Shown: positions 1-7,776, counted from the first letter of the stretch. The stretch: 20,303 nt of DNA from NVQY01 sp047639325 (GCA_047639325.1 JBLINN010000029.1:1-20303); one strand, 5' to 3'. The notes: generated by a model not told the origin, from the letters alone. Numbers and translations: made by a program.

Positions 1-117
1 AAACTGCAAATGCCCTCATCAAGGCTGACCGTCTGTGGGTCGAAAAAAGGCCTTGCTCATAACGGATACTCTTCATAATTGGTTATGGGAAATTTTCCAC
101 ACCCGATGATCAAGACG

Positions 118-140
118 CGGTTGGGGCACTCTCCCAACCG
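118..140. other. Strong hairpin in gene-free left edge
   Basis: Positions 118-125 (CGGTTGGG) and 133-140 (CCCAACCG) form a perfect 8-bp inverted repeat around a 7-base loop. No T-run follows on either strand, so it is not a textbook terminator. I find no convincing gene in 1-315: the open frames there are short, and the longest one on the minus strand reads through the tRNA. Together with the hairpin at 166-183 it could belong to an untranslated RNA or to the 3' end of a gene lying left of the window. Confidence 0.4.
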
Positions 141-165
141 GCGGGGGGGCGGAAAACCTATCTTC

Positions 166-187
166 GCACGTCTGAAGACGCGCTTTT
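166..187 (+). terminator. Possible weak rho-independent terminator
   Basis: GCACGTC (166-172) pairs with GACGCGC (177-183) around a TGAA tetraloop, with one A·C mismatch, and is followed by TTTT at 184-187. The stem is short, so this is only a plausible plus-strand terminator for a transcript entering from the left or for a small RNA covering about 85-187. Confidence 0.3.
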
Positions 188-264
188 GGCGACAGAATTC
201 CAGGTGGACATTCCGGAAAACTAAACCAAAATGGCACTGTTTGGCATGTTTCTGAAACGACGAA

Positions 265-284
265 GGGCCGCCCGAAGGCGACCC
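265..284 (-). terminator. UUCG-capped terminator downstream of tRNA-Gly
   Basis: Read on the minus strand, GGGTCGCC-TTCG-GGCGGCCC forms an 8-bp stem (one G·U pair) capped by the very stable UUCG tetraloop. It lies about 30 nt past the tRNA 3' end. The tail is only moderately T-rich. Orientation and position make it the likely terminator of the tRNA transcript. Confidence 0.65.
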
Positions 285-315
285 TATCGTAAACCACTGG
301 GGTACTGTGGTTAGT

Positions 316-390
316 TGGAGCGGGCGAAGAGATTCGAACTCTCGACCCTAACCTTGGCAAGGTTATGCTCTACCCCTGAGCTACGCCCGC
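316..390 (-). tRNA. tRNA-Gly (anticodon GCC)
   Basis: On the minus strand this 75-nt sequence folds as a complete cloverleaf. The 7-bp acceptor stem is GCGGGCG/CGCCCGC with discriminator U and an encoded CCA end (plus positions 316-318). The D arm contains GTAGCTCAGGGGTAGAGC. The anticodon stem TAACC/GGTTA encloses the loop TTGCCAA, which gives anticodon GCC. The T arm is GAGAGTTCGAATCTC with the invariant TTCGAATC. It decodes glycine GGC/GGT codons. A TATATC element on the minus strand (plus 410-415) is a candidate -10 box. Confidence 0.97.
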
Positions 391-539
391 ATCCTTGGGT
401 GAGGCGTCAGATATAAACATCAAGCCATCGCCGCAAGAGGAAAATGCGGGTTCCGGGAAAAAAACCTAAGGCGCGACGGAATGCGTCTGCTGCGGCGTTT
501 CAATTGTGACAACAAGGATCGGGGCTGAGGGGATAAAGG

Positions 540-611
540 ATGCGACGGCTGGAAAATCTGAGCCTGGCAATATTGGGCTGCGCCATCTTGCTGGCACTGC
601 TTATTCGCTAG
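540..611 (+). CDS. Possible 23-residue single-pass membrane peptide
   Basis: ATG at 540 opens a 23-codon frame ending in TAG at 609-611. A purine-rich GAGGGG lies 7 nt upstream and is a good ribosome binding site for this ATG. The peptide has a short charged head (MRRLEN) followed by a continuous hydrophobic run (LAILGCAILLALLI) and a final Arg, as in single-pass inner-membrane micropeptides. It converges on and overlaps the stop codon of the glutamine amidotransferase by 4 nt. I do not recognise a family. The case rests on the Shine-Dalgarno site and the composition, so it could be fortuitous. The rest of 391-539 shows nothing else I can support. Confidence 0.35.
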   Translation: MRRLENLSLAILGCAILLALLIR

Positions 612-1351
612 GCCATACCACCAAAACGCAGGGCAAACCGGCGCAGGATTTCGCCGGGTATGGTGACATCGGCGCTGTGGCAAATGTCGATCAGCGTGTC
701 GGCCTGTTCGGGCGGGAAATAGCCGTGATCTTTGTAGATATGAATGCGTTGTTCAAAATCATGCGCGTCGGCCTCGGGGTGGAATTGCGTGGCATAGACG
801 TTTTGGCCATAGCGGATCATCTGAAACGGGCAGGGGGCAGAGGCGACCAGATGCACGCAGCCAGGCGGCAGCGCCTGCACCGCTTCTTTGTGGCCGACAA
901 AGGCTTGCCACTGCTTCGCCAGGCCAACAGTCAGCGGGTCGCTGGCGGCTTCGGGTGTCAGGGTGCAGGTCGAGGGGCCGACCGGCTCGCCGTATTGCGC
1001 TTTGCTGACGTTGCCGCCCAGGTGATGCGCCAGAATGCCAAGGCCATAGCAGCAGCCCATAAACGGGTGATCTGCGGCGATGATCTGCGGCATCAGCCCC
1101 ATGATTTCACCTTCGATACGCGCGTCGATGTCTGATTTTTTGTCGGCCGGGTCGCTGACACATCCCGGCCCGCCGCCAACAATCACCCCGGCATAATCGG
1201 TCACATCTAGGCCGGTTGGCAGTGGGTCCCGGTCCAACCGGATGCGGTGGCTGCGATCCGCAGGCAGGGCGGCGCGGTTCAGGATTGACGTATATTCGGC
1301 ATCCGAGGCATCAGTTTCGGGGCGCAGTTGCAGGATTAGAAAGGGTTTCAT
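608..1351 (-). CDS. Class-I glutamine amidotransferase domain protein
   Basis: The 247-aa protein is a stand-alone class-I glutamine amidotransferase of the GuaA-like/YfeJ type. It would hydrolyse glutamine to glutamate and ammonia, or act as a gamma-glutamyl hydrolase; the true substrate is unknown. The nucleophile elbow reads G-C-C-Y-G around residues 99-103 (Cys101 catalytic). The His-Glu pair lies in QFHPE (His191, Glu193). An oxyanion-loop GGGPG is at about residues 59-63. There is no signal peptide, so it should be cytosolic. It follows the permease gene by 69 nt on the same strand and may be cotranscribed with it. The start has only a weak AAGG site. An ATG-led 9-codon frame directly upstream overlaps this start as ATGA and may be chance. 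No partner synthetase gene is adjacent. Confidence 0.85.
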   Translation of the reverse strand: MKPFLILQLRPETDASDAEYTSILNRAALPADRSHRIRLDRDPLPTGLDVTDYAGVIVGGGPGCVSDPADKKSDIDARIEGEIMGLMPQIIAADHPFMGCCYGLGILAHHLGGNVSKAQYGEPVGPSTCTLTPEAASDPLTVGLAKQWQAFVGHKEAVQALPPGCVHLVASAPCPFQMIRYGQNVYATQFHPEADAHDFEQRIHIYKDHGYFPPEQADTLIDICHSADVTIPGEILRRFALRFGGMA

Positions 1352-1420
1352 ATTGGGGCCTTGGGTGTCGTCATCATAAAAGAGATCACCAAATTCGATC
1401 CAGAAATGCAGTCGTGCGCC

Positions 1421-3199
1421 CTAGACAGCAAACGGCCAGAATACCAGGATTGCCGGGATTGATACGGCGATCACCAGAATCTCCAGCGGCAGCCCCATAC
1501 GCCAGTAGTCGCCAAACTGATAGCCGCCGGGTCCCAGAATAAGCGTGTTGTTCTTATGCCCGATCGGCGTCAGGAACGCCGCCGAGGCCGCCACCGCCAC
1601 CGCCATCAAAAACGGATCGGGCGAGACCCCCAGCGTATTGGCCATCTGGATGCCCACCGGGGCGGCGACAATTGTGGTGGCGGTGTTGTTCAGCACGTCC
1701 GACAGGGTCATCGTGACCACCATCAGCACCGTCAGGATCGCCCAGGCGGGCATGCCTTGGGTTAGCCCGATCAAGGCCCCTGAAATCAGCTCGGTACCAC
1801 CGGATGTTTCCAGCGCGGCGCCCAGCGGGATCATCGACCCCAGCAGCACCACAACCGGCCATTCCACATGGTCGTAAATTTCCGATATCGGCAGGATTTT
1901 GGCCAGCACATAGGCAATCACCACCAGCCCCAGCGCCACGGGCAGATAGACCAGCCCGAAACTGGCCGCGGCCACCGCCCCGCCAAACAGACCAATCGCC
2001 AGCCAGACCTTTTCATTGGCCGTCACCGCCAGCCCGCGTGTCGCCAGCGGCAGGCAGCCCAGCCATACAGTCACATCCGGTCCGCGCCCCTGCGGGCACA
2101 GCAATAACAGGATATCGCCGGGCAAGACCTCGGTCTGGCGCACATGCGCGGTGATTTGCTGGCCCTGACGGGACAGGCCCATCATCACGGTGTTCTGTCG
2201 CCACGCCAACCCCAGCGCCTGCGCCGTCTTGCCTGCAATGCGCGCGGTTTCGGGCACCACCACCTCGACCACTTCCAGTCCTTCGCCGGCGGCCGTCAGG
2301 TGTTCCTGCCGCCGGTCGTCGGAAAAGTTCAGCGACAGGGCGGCGCGGAATTCATCCAACGCCTCGGGGGCGGCCTCTAGCACCAGCGCGTCACCAGCCT
2401 GAAGGATGGTGTTGGCGGCGCGGCCATAGCGGCGTACGCCGTCGCGGATCAGGCCCAGAATGGCGACTTCGCTTTTGTCGGCAACCTCGTTCAGCTCGGC
2501 CAGCCGTTTGCCGATATGCGGGGACTCTTCGGGCACTGTCAGTTCGGCAATATACTGCGCCAACTCGCCAGAGCCGCTGGCGTCGTCGCCACGATCCGGG
2601 ATCAGTCGCCAGCCGACCAGTGCGACAAATATCAGCCCGGCAAGGGCCGCAATCCCGCCCACCGGGGCGAAATCGAACATGCCAAATGGCTCGCCCAACG
2701 CCTCGGCGCGGATCGACGCGATGATGATATTGGGCGGCGTGCCGATCAGCGTGACCATGCCGCCCAGAATGGTGGCAAAGCTAAGCGGCATCAGCGACAG
2801 GCCCGGCGTGCGCCCGGCCTTGCGCGCGGTCTGGATGTCGACCGGCATCAGCAATGCCAGGGCGGCGACGTTGTTCATAAAGGCCGACAGCACCGCGCCG
2901 ATGCCGCCCATCAGCGCGATATGTGCGCCCAACCCACGCGTGGAATCCACCAATGTGCGGGTGATCAGGAACACCGCCCCGGATCGCACCAGCCCGGCAG
3001 ACACGATCAGCACCAGCGCCACCACAAGCGTCGCCGGGTGGCCAAAGCCGGAAAAGGCGTCTTTGGTGGGCACCACGCCCAGCACCACGCCAACCATCAG
3101 CGCGGAAAACGCCACCATATCATAGCGGAACCGACCCCATAGCAGCAGGCCAAAGACCGCGCCAAACAGCGCAAACAGAATAATTTGATCAGTTGTCAT
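1421..3199 (-). CDS. SLC13-family permease with two RCK_C domains
   Basis: This 592-aa inner-membrane transporter has the layout of the divalent anion:sodium symporter/ion transporter superfamily. An N-terminal membrane half (about residues 1-200) is followed by a soluble insert (about 205-380), then a second membrane half to the C-terminus. The insert contains two TrkA-C-like (RCK_C) modules, each with the pattern of a beta-rich regulatory domain. The conserved loop GTPPNIIIA in the first half and the matching NNTATTIVAAP in the second are typical of SLC13/CitM-like carriers. Substrates in this family include sulfate, phosphate, arsenite and dicarboxylates, and sequence alone does not decide among them. 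The gene is divergent from yebC across a 131-bp spacer and is followed by the amidotransferase gene. Confidence 0.88.
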   Translation of the reverse strand: MTTDQIILFALFGAVFGLLLWGRFRYDMVAFSALMVGVVLGVVPTKDAFSGFGHPATLVVALVLIVSAGLVRSGAVFLITRTLVDSTRGLGAHIALMGGIGAVLSAFMNNVAALALLMPVDIQTARKAGRTPGLSLMPLSFATILGGMVTLIGTPPNIIIASIRAEALGEPFGMFDFAPVGGIAALAGLIFVALVGWRLIPDRGDDASGSGELAQYIAELTVPEESPHIGKRLAELNEVADKSEVAILGLIRDGVRRYGRAANTILQAGDALVLEAAPEALDEFRAALSLNFSDDRRQEHLTAAGEGLEVVEVVVPETARIAGKTAQALGLAWRQNTVMMGLSRQGQQITAHVRQTEVLPGDILLLLCPQGRGPDVTVWLGCLPLATRGLAVTANEKVWLAIGLFGGAVAAASFGLVYLPVALGLVVIAYVLAKILPISEIYDHVEWPVVVLLGSMIPLGAALETSGGTELISGALIGLTQGMPAWAILTVLMVVTMTLSDVLNNTATTIVAAPVGIQMANTLGVSPDPFLMAVAVAASAAFLTPIGHKNNTLILGPGGYQFGDYWRMGLPLEILVIAVSIPAILVFWPFAV

Positions 3200-3266
3200 G
3201 CGCGCACTTTACCCAGATGCGCGGCCTCGGCAACCGGCGATCCACCCCGGCGCGCCTTTGCACGCC

Positions 3267-3296
3267 TTGATCCCCCGGCGTGGTCAGGTCTATATG
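3267..3296 (+). promoter_or_regulatory. Candidate promoter of yebC
   Basis: TTGATC (3267-3272) and TATATG (3291-3296) are separated by 18 bp and lie 34 nt before the yebC ATG. Both hexamers fit a housekeeping sigma-70-type promoter moderately well. The shared 3200-3330 spacer must also hold the divergent permease promoter, which I could not locate. Confidence 0.35.
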
Positions 3297-3330
3297 GGCG
3301 CCAATCAGGTTATCAGAACGGGAATGCACC

Positions 3331-4071
3331 ATGGCTGGCCACTCAAAATGGGCGAATATTCAGCACCGCAAAGGGCGTCAGGACGCCGCGCGGTCCAAGC
3401 TGTTTTCCAAGCTCAGCAAAGAGATCACCGTTGCCGCCAAAATGGGCGACCCCGATCCGGACAAGAACCCGCGCCTGCGCATGGCGATCAAGGAAGGCAA
3501 AAGCCTGTCGCTGCCCAAAGAGGTGATCGACCGCGCGATCAAGAAAAGCCAGTTGGGCGACGGTGATGAATACGAAGAAATCCGTTACGAAGGCTATGGC
3601 CCCAACGGGGTGGCGGTGATTGTCGAGGCGATGACCGATAACCGCAACCGGACGGCCAGTGTTGTGCGCTCGACCTTTTCCAAGAATGGCGGCAATCTGG
3701 GGGAAACAGGCTCGGTCGGGTTCATGTTTGATCGCAAGGGTGAGGTGACGTATCCGGGCAGCGCAGGCGACGCGGATGCGGTGATGATGGCCGCGATCGA
3801 GGCCGGGGCCGAGGATGTGGAAAGCTCGGAAGACGGGCATGTGATCTGGTGTGCGGACACCGACCTGAATGATGTCTCCACCGCGCTAGAGGTTGAATTG
3901 GGCGACAGCGATAGTACCAAGCTGGTGTGGCGGCCGACGACGACCACCGAAATGGATCTGACGGGTATGGAAAAGCTGATGAAGCTAATTGATGCGCTGG
4001 AAGATGATGACGATGTCCAACGGGTGACGACGAATTTTGAGGCGTCCGACGAGGTGATGGAACAGCTGTAG
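3331..4071 (+). CDS. yebC: YebC/PmpR (TACO1) family protein
   Basis: The 246-aa protein begins MAGHSKWANIQHRKGRQDA, the family signature, so the ATG at 3331 is chosen over an upstream in-frame start at 3280 that adds an unrelated tail. The full length matches the family. Conserved blocks include KNPRLRMAIKEGKSLSLPK and the YEGYGPNGVAVIVEAMTDN block, followed by the NGGNLGETGSVGFMF region. Members were described as transcription regulators (PmpR) and more recently as ribosome-associated factors that relieve stalling, with mitochondrial TACO1 as the eukaryotic counterpart. It is cytosolic. It is an isolated gene with its own candidate promoter. In many bacteria yebC lies next to ruvC, but ruvC is not visible here. 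Confidence 0.96.
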   Translation: MAGHSKWANIQHRKGRQDAARSKLFSKLSKEITVAAKMGDPDPDKNPRLRMAIKEGKSLSLPKEVIDRAIKKSQLGDGDEYEEIRYEGYGPNGVAVIVEAMTDNRNRTASVVRSTFSKNGGNLGETGSVGFMFDRKGEVTYPGSAGDADAVMMAAIEAGAEDVESSEDGHVIWCADTDLNDVSTALEVELGDSDSTKLVWRPTTTTEMDLTGMEKLMKLIDALEDDDDVQRVTTNFEASDEVMEQL

Positions 4072-4218
4072 GTGGTTCCTATTGCGCCCTGCCACGCCGG
4101 TTTAGTTGTTTGACAAATTGCGCTGATTGCATGACTTTGGTGACAACGCTGGCTGCAGGAACCTGTGCAACTGAATGGATCATTCTGGTCGCTGAATTCT
4201 GAAAAAGGGAAACTTGGC

Positions 4219-4719
4219 ATGGGTATGTTGAGAAAGCACCTGATTGTGCCGGTCTTGGCCCTCGTCGCAAACGGGATCGGGTTGGCACCGCTGCTGGCCG
4301 AAGAATCTGGCGAGTATGAAATTGGTGAGGCCGAAGGCCCGCATATCGTCGAGTTGTTTATGGGCAATACCCGGGGTGAAACGCATACCGGCTATGAAAA
4401 CGCTTTTTCTGCCGGAGTTTCCTATAACTATTTGCTTAATCCGACGGTCTCGGTCGGCGTGATGGCTGAATATGCATCCGACCCATTGGACAGCTGGGTT
4501 GTCGGCGCGCCGATTGTTTTCCGGGTCGGCGAGGGGTGGCAGTTGACAACAATGCCTGGCATCGAGCGTGAACACGGTGAGTCCGAGTTTCTGTTTCGGT
4601 TAGGCGTCGGCTATGAAATCGAGATGTCAGGCTATTCGCTCAAACCCGAGGTGAACGCCGATTTTGTCAATGGCGAGGTTGCCTTTGTGACCGGGGTAAG
4701 CATCGGCTTTCGGTTCTGA
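4219..4719 (+). CDS. Small outer-membrane beta-barrel-like protein, unknown function
   Basis: I chose ATG 4219 because AAGGGA lies 8 nt upstream and because the resulting 166-aa protein starts with a clean signal peptide (MGMLRKHLIVPVLALVANG, likely cleavage after LLA near residue 28). The mature part is made of alternating polar/hydrophobic strands (for example GVSYNYLLNPTVSVGVMAEY, FLFRLGVGYEIEMSGY) and ends in GFRF. A C-terminal Phe is the usual outer-membrane insertion signal. Its size suits an eight-stranded barrel. I cannot assign a function. A short GGGC-gatca-GCCC hairpin followed by TTTTT (4744-4761) downstream could terminate it. No close operon partner is seen; yebC ends about 150 bp upstream. 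Confidence 0.75.
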   Translation: MGMLRKHLIVPVLALVANGIGLAPLLAEESGEYEIGEAEGPHIVELFMGNTRGETHTGYENAFSAGVSYNYLLNPTVSVGVMAEYASDPLDSWVVGAPIVFRVGEGWQLTTMPGIEREHGESEFLFRLGVGYEIEMSGYSLKPEVNADFVNGEVAFVTGVSIGFRF

Positions 4720-4738
4720 GAAAGCAACCTGTTGGGTT

Positions 4739-5313
4739 CTACGGGGCGATCAGCCCTTTTTGCGCCGCTTTTCGCACCGCTTTGGTCACGGGTTCCAACG
4801 CCGGGGCCATGATCCGGCTGATTTGCCAGGTCAGCGGCACGTCCAGTGTTGCATTCGGGATCAACGGCACCAACCGTCCGTTGCGGATATGGCCGCGCTG
4901 ACCTCGCCGCGTTTCAGCCAGTCGGCGCTGTGATCCTGATCGTCGATCACCAGATCAAACAGCACATCCGGCACCGCCGCCAGTGCTGCCACAAACCAGG
5001 TGGCCAGGCTGTCGGCGTTCAGCGCAATCCGCAACCGCCCCGGCCCGGACGTATCGCCCAGCGATAAATCGCGGCTTAGCTGAGCCTCTAGCAACCCCAC
5101 ATCCTCGGCATGTTTGGCCAGCCGTACCCCGGCAGGCGTGCCGGTGCAGGGCGATCCGCGGTGGATTAACGAGGTGCCAACCCGGTCTTCCAGCGCTTTG
5201 ATGCGTTGCGAGATCGCCGACGGTGTGACCGACAGGTCGGCCGCAGCGGCGTCAAAGCTGCCGCGCCGCAATACGGCGGCAAGGGCGGCGAGGTGATGGG
5301 GGTCGAACTGCAT
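4739..5313 (-). pseudogene. argP: argP/lysG (LysR family) with internal deletion
   Basis: The N-terminal part (5313 down to about 4893) is a LysR-family ArgP/LysG regulator. Its winged-helix block contains FDAAAADLSVTPSAISQRIK, and the ligand domain begins with ALNADSLATWF. It then runs out of frame and stops at 4861 after only 150 residues. A different frame continues the C-terminus of the same family (IRNGRLVPLIP, then LDVPLTWQ) to a TAG at 4739-4741. ArgP proteins are about 290-300 aa; here roughly 140 N-terminal and 50 C-terminal residues remain. A deletion of about 100-115 codons with a frame change at about 4889-4896 therefore removed most of the effector-binding domain. The truncated ORF could still make a DNA-binding fragment. 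It is divergent from argO, its expected target. Confidence 0.85.
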
Positions 5314-5335
5314 TAGCGCAGCTTACTTGCGCTTA
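5313..5335. promoter_or_regulatory. Candidate ArgP/LysR operator dyad
   Basis: TTAGCGCA (5313-5320) and TGCGCTTA (5328-5335) form an inverted repeat with one mismatch and a 7-bp centre, a layout usual for LysR-type regulators. It lies in the argP-argO divergent spacer and touches the argP start codon. This is inferred from symmetry and position only. Confidence 0.45.
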
Positions 5336-5402
5336 TCATAATTAACTGGATTACGCAGGTGCGTCCACATAGTCAAATGCCAGCCGTACTAAAGGACATC
5401 CA

Positions 5403-6002
5403 ATGCCCCCTGCATTCTTTCCCGGTTTCATCTTGGGCTTCAGCCTGATTCTGGCCATTGGTGCGCAAAACGCCTTTGTGCTGCGCCAGGGGTTACGCAG
5501 CGAACATGTGTTCTGGGTCTGCCTGACCAGCGCGCTGTCAGATGCGGTGTTGATCGCCGCCGGGGTGGCCGGGTTTGGCGCGTTGGCCAGCGCGGTGCCG
5601 TGGTTTGAAACAGTGATGCGCTATGGCGGTGCAACTTTCCTGATCTGGTACGGCGCGATCAACCTGCGCGCGGCCCGGCGTGGCGGGGCAAGTTTGCAGG
5701 CGGCGGATGCCCCGCCCGCCCGGTTGGGGGCGACGCTGGCCATGTTGTCGGCCTTCACTTGGCTAAACCCGCATGTCTATCTGGATACGGTGGTGCTGCT
5801 TGGGTCAGTCTCGGCGCAATACCAAAACCGGTTCAGCTTTGGCCTTGGGGCTGTGACCTCTAGCTTTGTGTTTTTCTTCGGCTTGGGTTACGGCGCGCGC
5901 CTGTTTGCACCACTTTTTGCCAGACCGCGTGCCTGGCAGGTGCTGGACGCGGTGATCGGGATCACCATGTGGGTCATCGCGGGCAAATTAATTGCCATGT
6001 GA
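5403..6002 (+). CDS. argO: LysE/ArgO family amino-acid exporter
   Basis: The 199-aa protein matches the LysE/ArgO family in length and sequence. The N-terminus has the signature FSLILAIGAQNAFVLRQGL, followed by the FLIWYGAINLRAA segment and the TWLNPHVYLDTVVLLG block. About five to six membrane helices span the inner membrane. Homologues export arginine or lysine and relieve toxic accumulation. AAGGA lies 7 nt before the ATG. In relatives, divergently encoded ArgP activates this gene when the amino acid is in excess; here argP is broken (4739-5313), so induction may be lost or moved to another regulator. I use the symbol argO by homology and neighbourhood; lysE is equally possible. Confidence 0.9.
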   Translation: MPPAFFPGFILGFSLILAIGAQNAFVLRQGLRSEHVFWVCLTSALSDAVLIAAGVAGFGALASAVPWFETVMRYGGATFLIWYGAINLRAARRGGASLQAADAPPARLGATLAMLSAFTWLNPHVYLDTVVLLGSVSAQYQNRFSFGLGAVTSSFVFFFGLGYGARLFAPLFARPRAWQVLDAVIGITMWVIAGKLIAM

Positions 6003-6041
6003 AGGGTTGTGTGGGGCAGCGAATGGGTATTCAAGCAATTC

Positions 6042-6947
6042 ATGACCCTTGCCTCGTCACCGCGCCCCTTGGTGGGAATGTTCTGGATGCTGGTGACCGG
6101 CCTGTGCTTTGTCGCCGTCACCGTGATGGTCAAGATCATGGGGCCGGGCATGCCCCCCGCCCAAGCCGCTTTTCTGCGTTATCTGCTGGGGTTGGTGTTT
6201 CTGGTGCCAATGATGCGCCCGATGTTGAACACCCGCCTGACCCGGGGCCATTGGGGGCTGTTTGGCCTGCGCGGGCTGCTGCATTCGGTTGGCGTGGGGA
6301 TGTGGTTTTTTGCGATGACCCGGATACCGCTATCTGAACTGACGGCGATGAACTATCTCGCACCGGTTTATGTAACGATCGGTGCCGCGCTGTTTCTGGG
6401 CGAAAAGCTGGCCGCGCGCCGGATTGCTGCGGTGGTGCTGGCGCTGATCGGCACGGCAGTCATCCTGCGCCCCGGTTTTCGCGAGGTCAGCCCCGGCCAT
6501 TTGGCGATGCTGGTGGCGGCGCTTGTCATGGGCGGGTCCTATCTGCTGGCCAAGGTGCTGGTGGACGAGGTCAGCCCGGCGGTGGTTGTCAGCATGTTGT
6601 CGATCTTTGTTACCATTGTTTTGGCGCCGTTTGCCGCCTTGGTCTGGGTCACGCCCAGTTGGGGCGAAATCGGTCTTTTGTTCTGTGTCGCCTGTTTTGC
6701 CACGGCGGGGCATTACACCATGACGCTGGCCTTTCGCGCCGCCCCGGTCACAGTCACCCAGCCGGTGACGTTCCTGCAACTGGTCTGGGCCGTCGCCATT
6801 GGGGCGCTGTTTTTCGGCGAACCAGTGGATACCTGGGTGGTCATCGGCGGCAGTATTATCCTGGCCGCGATCAGTTTCATCACCTGGCGCGAGGCGGTGT
6901 TGAACCGCCGACCGATCACTCCGCCGACCCCCGCCACCAAAGTCTAA
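6042..6947 (+). CDS. EamA/DMT superfamily transporter
   Basis: This inner-membrane protein has about ten helices in two EamA repeats (about residues 10-140 and 150-285). Characteristic pieces are GLCFVAVTVMVKIMG near the start, LTAMNYLAPVYVTIGAALFLGEKL in the first repeat and the AIGALFFGEPVDTW region in the second. The ATG at 6042 gives a typical family N-terminus (TLASSPRPLVGMFWML). A GTG at 6009 would add 11 residues and has AAGGG only 2 nt away, so I prefer the later start, though neither has an ideal ribosome binding site. DMT carriers of this type export amino acids and other metabolites. It lies 6-39 nt behind argO and is probably cotranscribed, which fits an efflux role. Confidence 0.87.
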   Translation: MTLASSPRPLVGMFWMLVTGLCFVAVTVMVKIMGPGMPPAQAAFLRYLLGLVFLVPMMRPMLNTRLTRGHWGLFGLRGLLHSVGVGMWFFAMTRIPLSELTAMNYLAPVYVTIGAALFLGEKLAARRIAAVVLALIGTAVILRPGFREVSPGHLAMLVAALVMGGSYLLAKVLVDEVSPAVVVSMLSIFVTIVLAPFAALVWVTPSWGEIGLLFCVACFATAGHYTMTLAFRAAPVTVTQPVTFLQLVWAVAIGALFFGEPVDTWVVIGGSIILAAISFITWREAVLNRRPITPPTPATKV

Positions 6948-7022
6948 AACCGCAACCCATTTGTCACCGGCGCGCCGCCAAGTTTAAGTTGGTTTGCGGG
7001 CATTGGAACAGGGCGTATCATC

Positions 7023-7657
7023 ATGACTTCACTGAAAATCGCAGCGATTGCCGGTCTGGTACCGCTGGCCCCTGTGGCCGGGTTTGCCGGGTTGGAATTC
7101 TGCAACGATACCGAGGCCCGCCAAACCGTTGCGGTGGGCTAAAAGGCAGACGGAGCTTGGGTGTCCGAAGGCTGGTGGAACATTGCCGCCGGGGATTGCA
7201 AAACGCCCATCCGCGGTGATCTGAAAAACCGGTATTACTATTATATGACCAAGTCCAAGGGCTGGAATTTTTGGGACGAAAAATTCCGGTTCTGCACCAC
7301 GTCAGATGCGTTCACCATCACCGGGGACGAAGATTGCGCCGGCCGGGGGTATGACAGTAACCATTTTCGCAAGATCGACACCGGCAAAACCGGCAAACGC
7401 CGCACACAGTTTCTGGCCGCCTTTTCGACGCGCGTCACGCCGGCACCAACACCTATGATGGCGGCTATACCAGTCTGGAACATCAGAGCATTCAGGACTG
7501 GTGCGATAGGTTCGAAGGCGCGGGGCCTTACCTTTATGCACGCGAACAGGAATCCGGCGAGTATTTTTGCTATGCTATTGACTCCATTGACCAGTTATCA
7601 ATGGTACTGATGTATCTTCCGGGTGGCAACTTTCTGGAATATCGCAAGCTGGACTGA
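7023..7657 (+). pseudogene. Decayed DUF1036 secreted protein gene
   Basis: ATG 7023 starts a signal peptide (MTSLKIAAIAGLVPLAP) and the beginning of a DUF1036 domain (LEFCNDTEARQTVAVG). It is then cut by TAA at 7140-7142, exactly where family members carry Tyr in an 'IGYK'-like motif, so one base change from TAT/TAC is likely. The same frame continues with clear family sequence (SEGWWNIAAGDCKTPIRGDL, NRYYYY, FTITGDEDC, ARGYD-like GRGYD). Between about 7395 and 7440 the sense frame shifts, and the C-terminal part (DWCDRFEGAGPYLYAREQ, FCYAIDSIDQLSMVLMYLPG, EYRKLD) ends with TGA at 7655-7657. At least two lesions therefore exist. The family function is unknown. A terminator follows at 7688. Confidence 0.83.
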
Positions 7658-7687
7658 GGCGCCTAGTCGGTTTTCCGGGGGGCGGGG

Positions 7688-7715
7688 CGCAGGAAACCCT
7701 GCGATCATTTTTTAT
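7688..7715 (+). terminator. Rho-independent terminator before betI
   Basis: CGCAGG (7688-7693) pairs with CCTGCG (7698-7703) around AAAC and is followed by ATCATTTTTTAT. The short GC stem plus T-run is a good intrinsic terminator for the DUF1036 transcript and isolates the bet promoter. Confidence 0.6.
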
Positions 7716-7717
7716 TG

Positions 7718-7731
7718 ATTGACGAGTCAAT
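7718..7731. promoter_or_regulatory. Probable BetI operator and bet promoter
   Basis: ATTGAC-GA-GTCAAT is a perfect 6-bp-arm palindrome 45 bp before betI. AT-rich ATTGAC/GTCAAT-type palindromes are usual for TetR-family BetI sites. TTGACG inside it (7719-7724) is a candidate -35 box with TAGCGT (7742-7747) 17 bp downstream as -10, so repressor binding would block RNA polymerase directly. This is inferred from symmetry and position. Confidence 0.6.
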
Positions 7732-7776
7732 AGGCAACCTCTAGCGTTTCTGTGCCACCAAAAGGAACGCACCGAA

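Noticed and set aside
3..62. Possible 3' end of a plus-strand gene entering from the left (NALIKADRLWVE then TAA)
   Set aside because: Only 19 residues are visible and no family is recognisable; not enough to call a gene.
73..360. 95-codon minus-strand open frame
   Set aside because: It reads through the tRNA-Gly gene; its start encodes the typical GSRVRISSPAPT artefact of tRNA T-arms.
506..1135. 209-codon plus-strand frame
   Set aside because: Antisense shadow of the amidotransferase, low-complexity composition, no domain.
1349..1380. 9-codon ORF before the amidotransferase, stop overlapping its start as ATGA
   Set aside because: No ribosome site or other support; a chance arrangement is likely.
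4110..4138. TTGACA with a weak GACTTT 17 bp downstream as a promoter for the barrel gene
   Set aside because: The -10 element does not match well enough to annotate.
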